DNA of 45,558 nt, from NCBI GenBank assembly GCA_002383325.1, contig DFYJ01000056.1, positions 1 through 45,558 of the forward strand, given 5' to 3'. Below, in pieces: positions 25,180 through 34,711 of this stretch. The first letter of the stretch is position 1. Each line of letters opens with the position of its first letter. Origin of the DNA: Candidatus Aminicenantes bacterium UBA4085. Lineage in GTDB: Bacteria; Acidobacteriota; Aminicenantia; Aminicenantales; UBA4085. Both the position numbers and the translations under genes were made by a program. The notes beneath the pieces are model-generated. The model made no database searches. It was given only the letters and a program-made list of their open reading frames with translations, and was not told the DNA's origin.

Positions 25180-27231
25180 CTATTCCAATATTGCCTTCAT
25201 CAACGCATCTGTGGCATCGCCGTAGTAATCGATCCGCAACTTCACAGCCAGGGCATCAGGCAGATCGATCAATAGTTTCCTGGCAGAAATCGGCATCAAG
25301 AGCGCCGTTGCACCTTTCTCAACTGCCAATTCGGCTACAGCAACCGGATTAGGCATCAGTTCCACCGATCCTCCCAAATTCAATTCGCCCACAATGATCA
25401 ATCCTCCCTTGACGCTTTTTTCGATTAACGCCCCGCAGAGCGAAACCAAAACACCGAGACCGATACCTTGGCCAGTCGTATCCGCGTCGATCGACCGCAA
25501 TTGAATCGAAAACTCATGCGCTCTCGGATCCCGTTCTCCCACAAGCTCCTTCGCTTTGGTGTAGAGATTCTGCTCTCCATAGCGGACGCTTTCCCTAAAC
25601 GACGGCGGTACGGGCGCATTAAGGATTTTAACCCCATTTCCGGGACCAGCCGTCGCTTCGATCCGATAGAGGCAAGGCGCGAACCCATTCCCGCCGGGAG
25701 AGATCGACCAGACCTGGCCGGGGGGAAGAGGGTCGGATTCGATGGCCTGATCGCTATGGGCTTCAGGAGTCGAGACGAACTGCTCAATGCCATCAACGCC
25801 CATGTGGTAGCTGAAATGAGTGTTGCGGAATTCGGTTTTCAAAACCCGCTTCTGCTGTTCTTTGACCCGCCGTCGTGATTCCAAAGCAAAACGGACAATT
25901 TGCTCCAAATGAACATCCGGGATCGACATCGCCGGATCCGGAAACAGAAGCTTGATCAGGCCGCCAATCGTTTTATGAACGCCTTCGATATCACGGCCGC
26001 TTAAGGCTCCGCCCCAGTTGACCCGTCCCTGAAGTACAGCAAGCCGGCTCGAAGCGCGAAGCTTGGTCCAGCATTCTGATACGAAATCGCTGACCAGGCC
26101 AAAGTGATCGGTTAAATGCTCATGGATGGTGAGTTTGGGGAATTCCCAGCCCGGCGCATATGCGTGAAGCCGGTCCATGAACGCCGTATCGTTCCGCATT
26201 TCGGGCGGGAGGGGATTTAACAAATGCCCGAATCTCTGCTGTTGATGGATATCATCCAAGTTACCAACCATGACTATTCCGCCGAAAGCCCGGATGCTCT
26301 CTTTCCCGCGGGAGAATTCGCCGTTGGCCATATAGCCCTTCATAATATTGACGCCGTCTTTCTGGTCGAAAGAGATTCCTGTGACTTCATCGAAACAAAC
26401 AATGTCATAATGGCAAACCAACCCGCGTTGGCCGGTGCTGTTATTGACGAACATCTTAGCTACTGTCGCCTTACCGCCCGAGATGAGATGCGCATTGGGC
26501 GATATTTGCTGATAGAGATGGCTCTTCCCCGTTCCCTTGGGGCCAAGTTCGACGAGATTGTAATTGCGCTCCACAAAGGGGACCATCCGCAATAAAACAA
26601 TCCATTTTGCCCGATCGGTCAATGCCCCGGGTTCAAGACCAATCGAACGAATGAGCAGATCCCTCCATTCCGCGAAAGTGAATCCTTCCCTGCCCTTTTG
26701 GAGAGTCTCCAAGACATCCGGCTTAGAGAGTTGAATCGGCCGGAGCGCCTCGATGGCGAACGGCCGGCCGTTTTTCTCCTGGGCGATAGCGGCATCGTAA
26801 GTTAGAGTGATTTCGGCATAAAAGCCGTCCGTCAGCATACGCTCATGGTCTTTGACGAGCTGGTCGCCTATTCTGACATCCCGGATGGCCAAGCTCGGCA
26901 ACTCCGCGATGAAGCAGTCATTTTTAGAATCCAAGCGGGTCTTGACGATATCGATCAGCTTGATCGAGCCTTTTTCCCTTGCCCGGGCTTTGAAAAGCTC
27001 CTCTTCACCTGTCTTGACCGTTCTATCCTTGAGCTGTCTCTCGACGATCTGGAGGCCTTCCTCGATCTCGCTCTCGTCCGTTGTCGCGCAATAGCGGCCC
27101 AACAGAAATTCCACAACATAAGTGGGGACCGGATACTGGCGGCTGTATTTCCGAACCAGGTCCTTCCTAACTAAATATCCTCCGAAGGATTCGGCCGCCT
27201 TTTTGTCCAGGCCATCCAGCTGGATACTCAT
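25180..27231 (-). CDS. brxL: BrxL, AAA+ protein with Lon-like C-terminal domain
   Basis: A 683-aa BREX effector. The ATG at 27231 overlaps the pglZ stop (ATGA) and follows taggagggg. Walker A is GPKGTGKSHLYQQ (near residue 232), Walker B IVCFDEVTG, and NWGGALSGRDIEGVHKTIG is a BrxL signature. The C-terminal 150 residues have the Lon-fold pattern (GGLIIVGELNLGGSVELM) but TTGQGIG stands where Lon has GPSAG, and the Lys of the dyad is not visible. It is therefore probably not a Ser-Lys peptidase. BrxL forms DNA-binding AAA+ rings and is needed for phage defence in type 1 systems. Confidence 0.92.
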   Translation of the reverse strand: MSIQLDGLDKKAAESFGGYLVRKDLVRKYSRQYPVPTYVVEFLLGRYCATTDESEIEEGLQIVERQLKDRTVKTGEEELFKARAREKGSIKLIDIVKTRLDSKNDCFIAELPSLAIRDVRIGDQLVKDHERMLTDGFYAEITLTYDAAIAQEKNGRPFAIEALRPIQLSKPDVLETLQKGREGFTFAEWRDLLIRSIGLEPGALTDRAKWIVLLRMVPFVERNYNLVELGPKGTGKSHLYQQISPNAHLISGGKATVAKMFVNNSTGQRGLVCHYDIVCFDEVTGISFDQKDGVNIMKGYMANGEFSRGKESIRAFGGIVMVGNLDDIHQQQRFGHLLNPLPPEMRNDTAFMDRLHAYAPGWEFPKLTIHEHLTDHFGLVSDFVSECWTKLRASSRLAVLQGRVNWGGALSGRDIEGVHKTIGGLIKLLFPDPAMSIPDVHLEQIVRFALESRRRVKEQQKRVLKTEFRNTHFSYHMGVDGIEQFVSTPEAHSDQAIESDPLPPGQVWSISPGGNGFAPCLYRIEATAGPGNGVKILNAPVPPSFRESVRYGEQNLYTKAKELVGERDPRAHEFSIQLRSIDADTTGQGIGLGVLVSLCGALIEKSVKGGLIIVGELNLGGSVELMPNPVAVAELAVEKGATALLMPISARKLLIDLPDALAVKLRIDYYGDATDALMKAILE

Positions 27232-29591
27232 TCTTCCCCTCCTACGATCGTGGCGCACTTAGTCTTTATCTGTCCCAAAGAATCAACCACAACGACCAAA
27301 ACGGGCGTTCCGGCCAATCCGTCATCTTCGACTAGAAGCGCAGCCCGGCCATCCGAGTCGATTGTTTTTGCTTCGCCGATTCTCGAAGCGGGATCATTAA
27401 GCCGAGTCCGCAGCTCCGCTGATAATCCTGAAGCCCCTGGTTCGGTCCGTACACGACACCTTAAGCCCGCCCATTGAACCTCGGAAATAACGACTACACT
27501 GCTGGTATTATTTTCGATCCCTCGAATCGTGACCTCAGGCACCAAACATTCCTGAAGACTCAGCCCGCCATGGGCATAAGCGGAACCCTTGGTGAAGCAA
27601 TGCACACCCCGTCCGAAAGCGAAGGAAACGGCCGGATTCCAAAACCATGGCGCACGGGGGATATCCCGTCCCGCGCCTTCCTGTACGACCGCGCATCGCC
27701 GCCATTTAGTTTCCGTTAAGTGCTTCGGCAGGTCGACTTTCGGCAATTCGCCGGGAATAAACAGCCAACCGTGATCGGTAATGACCCGGACAATAACCCA
27801 ACCGGCCGAAAGGAGACGTTGCACACGATCCGCCAGTTGCTCGACCTGGTCTTGGATCTGAGTCGCCATTCCCGCGCCGAGCCCATGACCAAGCTTGTCG
27901 ATATCGCCGAATTCGGTCCAAGCCATGGCCTCAGACCTATCGGCATCGCCGACCTCGTTTTCCTCCAGAATCTGATATCCCCGTTCGGCCAAGATCTTCC
28001 GCAATCGTTCCGCGGTAAATGCTTGCCCCGATTTTTCATGAACAGGGAGGAAATCCTGAGAAGCCGTGTTCCCTTTAAATAACGACGCAGCCGGCGATGC
28101 TGCGGGTTTGGCTGTCGCCGTAACAGTCGGCCATGCCGCCCATTTCGGCGCTACCCGAGCCCTCATTCCCCTGTCTCCCGCCGACTCTGCCAACCGACAT
28201 CCGAGATCGAAGCGAAGCCCATCGCAAAAAAACAGACACTCCTTGGTCGCGTAGCCAGCCGGCTTCAGTTTAATCTTGGTGATCCGATTCAGCTCCTCGC
28301 CGCGCAGAAGATCCTGGAACTTGCGCGCTCCATCATCGAGCCAGGGCAGATAAAGCGATTGGATGACGGATTGGACGGCCGCTTGATCCTCCGGCGTCCG
28401 GACCGCCGCCCAGGCACGCACGACGGCGTCGTCGGCCAGGTAGCCCGAAGAAACATAGCCTTCAGCCATTCCTTCGAGCGAATCGCCACCCAGTCCGATT
28501 TCGGTCGCTTTTGCCAGAACGGCCAGCGGCTCCAAGGCAAGGGCTAACGGACTTCGCCCAAGCTTGGCCCAGATCCAGCTCCGCCGATCACGATGCTCTG
28601 CCTCCAAATCGACGATTTTTTGCCTTGTTTCAGTTTGGGATTTCGTCCCCGCTTCCGCCAAGGCTGCACGCAATGCCGATTCCAATTGGTCGTTCTCATC
28701 CGGCCAAGGCTCTTTGTCAAAGATAAGACCGGTCGGTTTCGCCCGCCGTAAAAGCGCCGCTATATTTGGATAGTTCATCGGTGCTTCCCCAAACCGCCCC
28801 CAGACCGAAACCCAAGCTCCCTGCCGCCCCCCCAAAAGTTCGGCGCCCCGGAGCTCGCCTTCCGCCTCCGGGTCAAGCCCATACTCGGATCGGCATCGCG
28901 AACGGAAGGCCTTCCATCTGGCCGCGTCCCACTCCGCGCGGATTCTCTTTGGATCATCCAGCCAATGGAGGATATCATGGGGCGTATCCTCTACCATCAG
29001 CCGGTCGAAGTCTTCACTTTCGAGGCGCTTGCCGCGGAAATTCTCGAGCGGCGCTCCGGCCAGCGCCGAAAGCGCTCCCTCCAAAGCCTGCCGCGTTCGC
29101 GCATCCTTGGCCAAATCCAATCCCAGGCCTCCATCTTTGGAAACGAGGAAGGCTTCGACCGTCCAATCCCTGCCGTTCAATTGGCCCCAAACGGATCCTC
29201 GGTATAGAAGTTCAACAATCGGTTTCAGATCATCCGGGCATTCCTCGGCCGCTTTCAGCGTTTGCCGGCTTACATTCGGCAAGTAAAGGATGGGTATAAC
29301 CCCTTCCGATATCTCGACTTCCCTTAGTTTTTTCTCAATAACGCACCGAAGCCAGATGGCCGGTCCCGTTCGCTTTTCCAAGTCGTATGCGCCAAACGTC
29401 AGTAGCTCGGCTCTTCTCGAGCGCAGCAAATCGACTATCGGCCGCCATTGACCGTCTCCGTCCGTCCAGAGAATAGCCACGGGCGCGGTGGCATCATCTC
29501 TGTTGAATCTACCTGCCGCAGCCAGCGACTCTTCTATGGCCTCTAGGAGCGTCCCGGGCTTATTAGCGATTTTAAAAACATTGCCGTTCAT
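27228..29591 (-). CDS. pglZ: PglZ, BREX alkaline-phosphatase-fold protein (type B-like)
   Basis: A 787-aa BREX core protein. The ATG at 29591 begins one base after the AbiEii-like TGA; a TTG at 29627 would overlap that gene. The central region holds the alkaline-phosphatase superfamily metal motifs: LFFCDGLRFDLG (near residue 452), VITDHGWLF (near 603) and GSAYAHGGLS (near 672). The N-terminal part (VAILWTDGDGQWRPIVDLLR) is PglZ-like. The length and layout are nearer to the PglZ type B variant of BREX type 1 than to the E. coli-type A form. The biochemical role in BREX is likely phosphatase or nuclease-like; not shown here. Confidence 0.9.
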   Translation of the reverse strand: MNGNVFKIANKPGTLLEAIEESLAAAGRFNRDDATAPVAILWTDGDGQWRPIVDLLRSRRAELLTFGAYDLEKRTGPAIWLRCVIEKKLREVEISEGVIPILYLPNVSRQTLKAAEECPDDLKPIVELLYRGSVWGQLNGRDWTVEAFLVSKDGGLGLDLAKDARTRQALEGALSALAGAPLENFRGKRLESEDFDRLMVEDTPHDILHWLDDPKRIRAEWDAARWKAFRSRCRSEYGLDPEAEGELRGAELLGGRQGAWVSVWGRFGEAPMNYPNIAALLRRAKPTGLIFDKEPWPDENDQLESALRAALAEAGTKSQTETRQKIVDLEAEHRDRRSWIWAKLGRSPLALALEPLAVLAKATEIGLGGDSLEGMAEGYVSSGYLADDAVVRAWAAVRTPEDQAAVQSVIQSLYLPWLDDGARKFQDLLRGEELNRITKIKLKPAGYATKECLFFCDGLRFDLGCRLAESAGDRGMRARVAPKWAAWPTVTATAKPAASPAASLFKGNTASQDFLPVHEKSGQAFTAERLRKILAERGYQILEENEVGDADRSEAMAWTEFGDIDKLGHGLGAGMATQIQDQVEQLADRVQRLLSAGWVIVRVITDHGWLFIPGELPKVDLPKHLTETKWRRCAVVQEGAGRDIPRAPWFWNPAVSFAFGRGVHCFTKGSAYAHGGLSLQECLVPEVTIRGIENNTSSVVVISEVQWAGLRCRVRTEPGASGLSAELRTRLNDPASRIGEAKTIDSDGRAALLVEDDGLAGTPVLVVVVDSLGQIKTKCATIVGGEE

Positions 29592-29592
29592 A

Positions 29593-30642
29593 TCATTTTT
29601 TCCCAGTTTGGTTGATTCTTTCCTCAAGGCCGCTTAAACCATCGAGAATGTCTTTCCATGAGGGCGCGGTCTCAAAGATCATCTCCTGCATTCGCACATA
29701 ATCTCTTTTTATCAGGCTGGCGCGGGAAGGAGAAGGGGCCAGTCGGAGCGTTCCCGGTTTTGCAGACCCATAATTCGCCCAAGCCGATCGAAAGAATATT
29801 TGTTTGTGTTCTACGACTCGAGCTAATAGGCCCAAATCTTCAACGGCTCGGCGGCCGGGTTCGCTATCAATCATTCGAAATAAATCATAATAATGCCGAG
29901 AAACTCTTTCGGATTTTTGATCGGGTTCTTGGCGGTGAAACTCCGCGTGGAGTATCGTCGCTTTCTCCCAAAAAGTCCTTTCAGCCTCGAGCGTATTAAC
30001 CATCACTCCAGAATCCCTAAAATACTCAGGAAATTCTTCTGCGGAGTATGGTTTGATTAAGCGATCATCGGAAGGCCAGGAATCCGACCTTGCCCCAAGC
30101 TCAAGACGGATAGCCGGCCGAACATAAGAAGGCACGATAGTTCTGCCTGCGGGAGAGCTGACAGGATACTGAAAAATGACGGTTTGCGGGTCATGTTGAT
30201 CGATCGATATTTTCCATACTGATTTTACTTCGGAAGTTTTCCCGAGGACATTTACAAAAGCTTTCACAAGCCCCGGAACAAACACGCCGCGAATTACGGC
30301 ATTGCATTCATCCTGAAGGGCCTTAAGCAATGCTCTTTGTTTTTTCCCGCTGCCGGCCGTTTCGGGATCTCGCTCGCGGTTGAAACCCAAGTCCTTCCTG
30401 TCAAATGATAAATCGATATCCTCTGAGAACCGATGAATGAGGTGAAAAGCCTTGGAAAGGGAAGTCCCCCCTTTAAAAACCAGCTTTCCGGGCAAATACG
30501 TTCCCGAAAATATATGCTTCATGGCCCAACATACCCAGAAGTCCTTTTCGACGATCGAAACAGACATCTCCGGGCGCTTCTCGGCCGTTTCTATAAAGAG
30601 ATCCATCCGCTCGTTCGGTCCGGCTGCCGCGATCTTGTCCAC
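29593..30642 (-). CDS. AbiEii-like nucleotidyltransferase toxin
   Basis: A 349-aa protein of the nucleotidyltransferase AbiEii/AbiGii (COG2253-like) family. The catalytic core is visible: FKGGTSLSKAF (near residue 53) followed by EDIDLSF (near 73), the G-S...DxD arrangement of nucleotidyltransferases. Known relatives such as MenT toxins add nucleotides to tRNA and stop growth. The start is GTG with gagga 4 bases before it, 10 bases after the AbiEi-like stop. Its own stop is one base from the pglZ start, so toxin and pglZ translation are coupled. Confidence 0.85.
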   Translation of the reverse strand: MDKIAAAGPNERMDLFIETAEKRPEMSVSIVEKDFWVCWAMKHIFSGTYLPGKLVFKGGTSLSKAFHLIHRFSEDIDLSFDRKDLGFNRERDPETAGSGKKQRALLKALQDECNAVIRGVFVPGLVKAFVNVLGKTSEVKSVWKISIDQHDPQTVIFQYPVSSPAGRTIVPSYVRPAIRLELGARSDSWPSDDRLIKPYSAEEFPEYFRDSGVMVNTLEAERTFWEKATILHAEFHRQEPDQKSERVSRHYYDLFRMIDSEPGRRAVEDLGLLARVVEHKQIFFRSAWANYGSAKPGTLRLAPSPSRASLIKRDYVRMQEMIFETAPSWKDILDGLSGLEERINQTGKK

Positions 30643-30652
30643 AAAATCCTCG

Positions 30653-31255
30653 TTATTCTTCGACGATCTTCTTCAACAAGGGCCTCATCCATGCAACGGC
30701 GTGGATAATATCCCTTTCCAAGGCGTGCTTTTCTTTTGTAGATAAGACAGTCTTAATTTGCTGGACGATCTCGTCCGTTACCCCGGCTCGTCCCAGATAG
30801 CGCATGGCTTGAAAGACAACCGCGCTGGTCCTTCCGCCAACCGATACCGTTTGAGGAGAAGCATGTCGTAATATCAAGAGTTTAGACCCTATTCTTATCC
30901 GACGAGGTCGGCCGTCGGTCAGAAAGACCATCTTCGTCGGCACTTGAGTCGATAAGCCCAATATATTTGCGGATAAGGCCCCTGACGGAATCACGCGACT
31001 GCTCGTTCTTCGAGCCACCGCGGCTGCAATCTGCTCTGGATTTGGGCTTGATGAAGTTCGGTCTTTATAGGGTATGAAATAGAGACCGCGTCCAATCCTT
31101 TCAATAATGCCTTCGCGAGAAAGTCGTGACAAAGCTTGGTCGATCGCCGCCCGATTTCCAAGAGAAACAAAATCCGAACTGGAGAACACCCTTGTCTTCC
31201 TAAATCTATCAATCTCTCTAAGTAGCAGATTGTTAATAGGATGTGTTGTTTTCAT
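30653..31255 (-). CDS. AbiEi-like antitoxin/regulator (DUF6088-like)
   Basis: A 200-aa protein with an N-terminal winged helix (SSDFVSLGNRAAIDQALSRL, EGIIERIGRGLYFIPYK) and a C-terminal half typical of DUF6088/AbiEi antitoxins (VIPSGALSANILGLSTQ, TKMVFLTDGRPRRIRIG). It should neutralise the AbiEii-like toxin and repress its own promoter. A perfect 12-bp inverted repeat sits 5 bases before the ATG. No Shine-Dalgarno is seen, so the transcript may be leaderless or nearly so. Confidence 0.83.
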   Translation of the reverse strand: MKTTHPINNLLLREIDRFRKTRVFSSSDFVSLGNRAAIDQALSRLSREGIIERIGRGLYFIPYKDRTSSSPNPEQIAAAVARRTSSRVIPSGALSANILGLSTQVPTKMVFLTDGRPRRIRIGSKLLILRHASPQTVSVGGRTSAVVFQAMRYLGRAGVTDEIVQQIKTVLSTKEKHALERDIIHAVAWMRPLLKKIVEE

Positions 31256-31260
31256 AGTGT

Positions 31261-31300
31261 ATTAATGTCAGATAACTGTATACACTTTTCTGACATTAAT
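31261..31300. promoter_or_regulatory. 12-bp inverted repeat, probable AbiEi operator
   Basis: ATTAATGTCAGA (31261-31272) and TCTGACATTAAT (31289-31300) are perfect inverted arms around a 16-base AT-rich core containing GTATAC. The site overlaps the pglX stop codon (31296-31298) and ends 5 bases before the AbiEi-like ATG. AbiEi proteins are known to bind inverted repeats in their promoter. Confidence 0.75.
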
Positions 31301-34300
31301 TTCTCCTTGCCGACTGTTTTTCCTGCACAGTCAGGTGTTTATCATTGACCCTGTTCCCCGCGAATTCATTGGCTTGCCAGAACCAGGGATATTCTTCTTT
31401 GGGCCTTAAGGGCTCCTTGCCGCGGTCCTTGTCCCATTTGATATTGGGCTTCCAGCGGAGGATTCCCGCCCCCGTTCGTCCACCCGGACCGGTGGAAGCC
31501 ATGAACGGTCGGATATTCATCCTGACGCCGTCATTGATATCGGGTTCCCAACCGATCGGTTGCCGGGAAAGAGGTTTCCAGCGAATGAAAATATCGAAGG
31601 GCGGCTCTCCCTCCAGAATGGCTTCAAGCCTGTTTTTCAGTTCCTGTGCCGTCAGGAGCCGCGCCTCGGCCCCATCTAAATCCCGCTTGACGCCTTCTCT
31701 CTGCCGGGCGATCCAATCGTTGAGATAGCTATGGGTCAGAAGCTCGAGCGTCTTTCGTCCCGATCCATCCGTTCCGGCCAGCTTGTGGTAATTGATCAAG
31801 GCGTGGAATCCGTCGCTCTTACGACCGTCCCAGATGTGCCAAACAAACGGCCTTTGATGGAAGATGTCGCAATGTTGCTTGAAGAAGTCGTTTCTCAGCC
31901 ACTCATCCAAGTTGCCGGCTTCCGACCCGGTTGACCGGATAAGCTCATTTTCTTTCCCGGGTTTCCAGTCCTCCCCGTAAGCAGCGTTCAGCAATTTCCG
32001 CAGCCGATCAGCCGCCGTCTCTTCACCGCGGACCGAGGGGATACAGATGATTCCATCTTTGTCTGCAAGCTTTTCAAGGCCGTCCGGTCCCAAGGCCGGG
32101 CAATCGGGAAAGTCCGACCCGGTCTGACGCGGCCATAGGTATCCAAGGAGTCGAGCTACCGCGACATGAAGTGGATCGCCTGAGCCTTCTGGGTGACCAT
32201 TAAACAACCATTGGGTCGGATTGCCGGAGAAGGGCTTGGGAAGTCCGTTGGGATATTTCTCGGCGGCAACCTCGCGCCAGTGTTTAATATTTATCGGAAC
32301 TTTCCCAAAAGTTGCGTTCGTGACATTCATTTTTCGGTCAATTGCACGAACGCTTTTATTAAACTCCTCAGAAGCGCAGAACGTCCAGATTGCGTCGAGA
32401 TCCCTTGGGTCCTTAGGACAAACGACCGCGATATTCGAATCATATTTATTTCCAAAATATCTTGATACCCGAAGGGTATCCATTTGGCCGATCGCGATTC
32501 CTGGATGCCCCCAAATGGAATTACCCCGCTCATCTGCATTATGAAGCTTGATTTTTCTTACTCCGGGGTCTTCCCTAAGATGTCCGCCTTTTTCATCATA
32601 AAGAATGATATTTTCTAAGCCGCCAATTACTCCCTCTAACAAAGGTGTTGTTTGCAGAAAGGCCCATGAATTGCTCTTTTTTGGAATTTCCCAATATTTT
32701 CTAACGTATTTTGGCGAGTCGCCATTCATGATGCCAGCGAGACAATGCGCATATTTGGATAAACAAGGAAAATCGGATAATTTTCCAAACGAAATACGAT
32801 GATCCGGATTTTTATATTGCTCAGCTTGAATCGAGATCCCAATCTCAGTTTCGGCTAATTTTTTGGCTTTCAATCTAGGATTTCGTAAGGAAGCCACATC
32901 AACAAGGGCGACTAATGATTCCATAGGTGCGGCAACCCGGGTTGTTACAGAAAGAGTAATATTAACTTTATCTCCAGTTATTGTTTCGAATGCACGAGTA
33001 CCCAGATGGCCAATTACGCCAAAATTAAAATCCAAGAAAAGACTATCTCTCATTTTTGTATAGGAACGGAGTGAAAGCCAATGTTGAAGAGTAACAAGAG
33101 CAATTGTTCGACCAAGGGAAACGAAAGAACGAAACCGGCGCCAAAGGCAATATCCCAAGTCGCCTTTTTCTTTTTGAAATGCTCTTGCTATGAATTCAAC
33201 TAGCGCTGCATTCATCTCTCGGTACCCGAGGAAGGGGACGTTGGTTGTAACCAACGTATATTGTTTTGACAAGATTTCAGCTGCTTCCGCAATCCCTCTA
33301 GCGGTTACGGCCAATTCGTGCTCCTCGTCAGCAGACTCCCTTTTAAGCGCTTGATCGAGCAACGGCCGCAATTCGGCAAACTCGGCAGAATGAAGATCCC
33401 CTACGATTTCGCGAGGATTGATCAGACTACCGAGAACCGAGGCCTGCTTAAAAAGATCGAAAAGACGACCCATCCCCACCCGCAACCGCTCGGACTTTCC
33501 GGCCAACGCCAGCCAGTCTTCCTTTTTCGCGATCGGCGCGAGACCAGAACAAGCTAAATGCATGGCCGGCAAAGGACGATAGCCTACCCGACGCCAAGCG
33601 ACTAGCGCCAAGTTAAAGGCCGCGATCTGCGTACAACGGGGATCGATTTCCAGCCCGAAAAGACTATCCCGAATCACGGCTTGGATGGCGGCAATCTCAT
33701 CGATCTTTTCGTCTGCCATCCGCATGGCGATGAGCCGCTCGAACATAGCCACGATGAAATGGCCGGATCCCATGCAAGGGTCTAAGCATTTCAGCTCGGC
33801 GGAAGTTTTCGGCCAGCCTTCAAATGCCCCGGCTGCAGGTCGCCATCCATCTTCTTTGATGAAACGGAGATAAGCCCACGGCACATCGGGCAATGAGACG
33901 GCCTTGCGGAGTTCGGCCTCGTCCCGGGCCGATTTTGCGAGTTCAGGATTGGAGGCTAGCATCCGACCGGCCCACCAGGCGCCCAGTGTATTGTCGAGAA
34001 GGAAATCAACCATGTAGTCTTCAGTGAAAAGCTGGGTGACGGCCGGAAGCTCGTCGGCGCCGATTTTCACTTCCGAGGCGTTGATCTTCTTTTTATTCTC
34101 GGTCTGCCAGAATTGATAGCTCCAACCCAAGCTGTCCGAAGCCCGGAAAACCTCAACATTAAGATCAGATAAAAGCGATTCGAGCTTGTTCAGCTTTTCC
34201 CTGGACATAGATACCGAAAGCAGAGGATCGTCTGTCCTGAATATCTGAGGAAGCATTGTCTGGGCGAAAGCGGCAGCCATCGCCCAAGGATCGACATCTC

Positions 34301-34667
34301 TATCCCTGGCCAATTCGCGGCATTCATCAATAGTGACGGCGACTCCGGTCTCTGGCTCGAGTAAAAGGCCGTTTTCGGCCAGGAATCTGGCGAAAAGCAT
34401 CCGGTGCCAATGCTCGTAGGCACAAGCATGAGATAAGCGGCGAATTTCCTGGCGGTTATCGGCCTCTCTGCAATCCCCAAGCTGCCGGCCGCGGGCACGA
34501 AGACTTTTGCGGAGGACTCGGGCGTGCTCGTCCATGTGTCGCAAAGCATTTGGCTCATGAACGGCCAAGGCCTCGAGAGCGGATTTAGCCCCTTCTTCGG
34601 CGATACGCCTAGCTTCGACAATCGTTTTTTCGAATCTGGTTCGGAGCTCAATGCTCAGTGCCGGCAT
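31296..34667 (-). CDS. pglX: PglX, BREX N6-adenine DNA methyltransferase
   Basis: A 1123-aa type IIG-like methyltransferase that marks host DNA in BREX. The SAM motif is LDPCMGSGHFIVAMF (near residue 295). The catalytic motif near 475 reads TNVPFLGYR: NVPF in place of the usual NPPY. The second Pro and the aromatic residue stay, so activity is plausible. The region between about 32.2 and 33.2 kb, coding the middle third and probably the target-recognition part, is much more AT-rich than the ends, suggesting recombination of specificity. It starts 44 bases after brxC with gtaggggga upstream. Its stop lies inside the AbiEi operator. Confidence 0.92.
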   Translation of the reverse strand: MPALSIELRTRFEKTIVEARRIAEEGAKSALEALAVHEPNALRHMDEHARVLRKSLRARGRQLGDCREADNRQEIRRLSHACAYEHWHRMLFARFLAENGLLLEPETGVAVTIDECRELARDRDVDPWAMAAAFAQTMLPQIFRTDDPLLSVSMSREKLNKLESLLSDLNVEVFRASDSLGWSYQFWQTENKKKINASEVKIGADELPAVTQLFTEDYMVDFLLDNTLGAWWAGRMLASNPELAKSARDEAELRKAVSLPDVPWAYLRFIKEDGWRPAAGAFEGWPKTSAELKCLDPCMGSGHFIVAMFERLIAMRMADEKIDEIAAIQAVIRDSLFGLEIDPRCTQIAAFNLALVAWRRVGYRPLPAMHLACSGLAPIAKKEDWLALAGKSERLRVGMGRLFDLFKQASVLGSLINPREIVGDLHSAEFAELRPLLDQALKRESADEEHELAVTARGIAEAAEILSKQYTLVTTNVPFLGYREMNAALVEFIARAFQKEKGDLGYCLWRRFRSFVSLGRTIALVTLQHWLSLRSYTKMRDSLFLDFNFGVIGHLGTRAFETITGDKVNITLSVTTRVAAPMESLVALVDVASLRNPRLKAKKLAETEIGISIQAEQYKNPDHRISFGKLSDFPCLSKYAHCLAGIMNGDSPKYVRKYWEIPKKSNSWAFLQTTPLLEGVIGGLENIILYDEKGGHLREDPGVRKIKLHNADERGNSIWGHPGIAIGQMDTLRVSRYFGNKYDSNIAVVCPKDPRDLDAIWTFCASEEFNKSVRAIDRKMNVTNATFGKVPINIKHWREVAAEKYPNGLPKPFSGNPTQWLFNGHPEGSGDPLHVAVARLLGYLWPRQTGSDFPDCPALGPDGLEKLADKDGIICIPSVRGEETAADRLRKLLNAAYGEDWKPGKENELIRSTGSEAGNLDEWLRNDFFKQHCDIFHQRPFVWHIWDGRKSDGFHALINYHKLAGTDGSGRKTLELLTHSYLNDWIARQREGVKRDLDGAEARLLTAQELKNRLEAILEGEPPFDIFIRWKPLSRQPIGWEPDINDGVRMNIRPFMASTGPGGRTGAGILRWKPNIKWDKDRGKEPLRPKEEYPWFWQANEFAGNRVNDKHLTVQEKQSARRN

Positions 34668-34711
34668 TCAATCCCCCTACTTTTTCTTCCCCCTTCGAAT
34701 ATCGGCATTTG

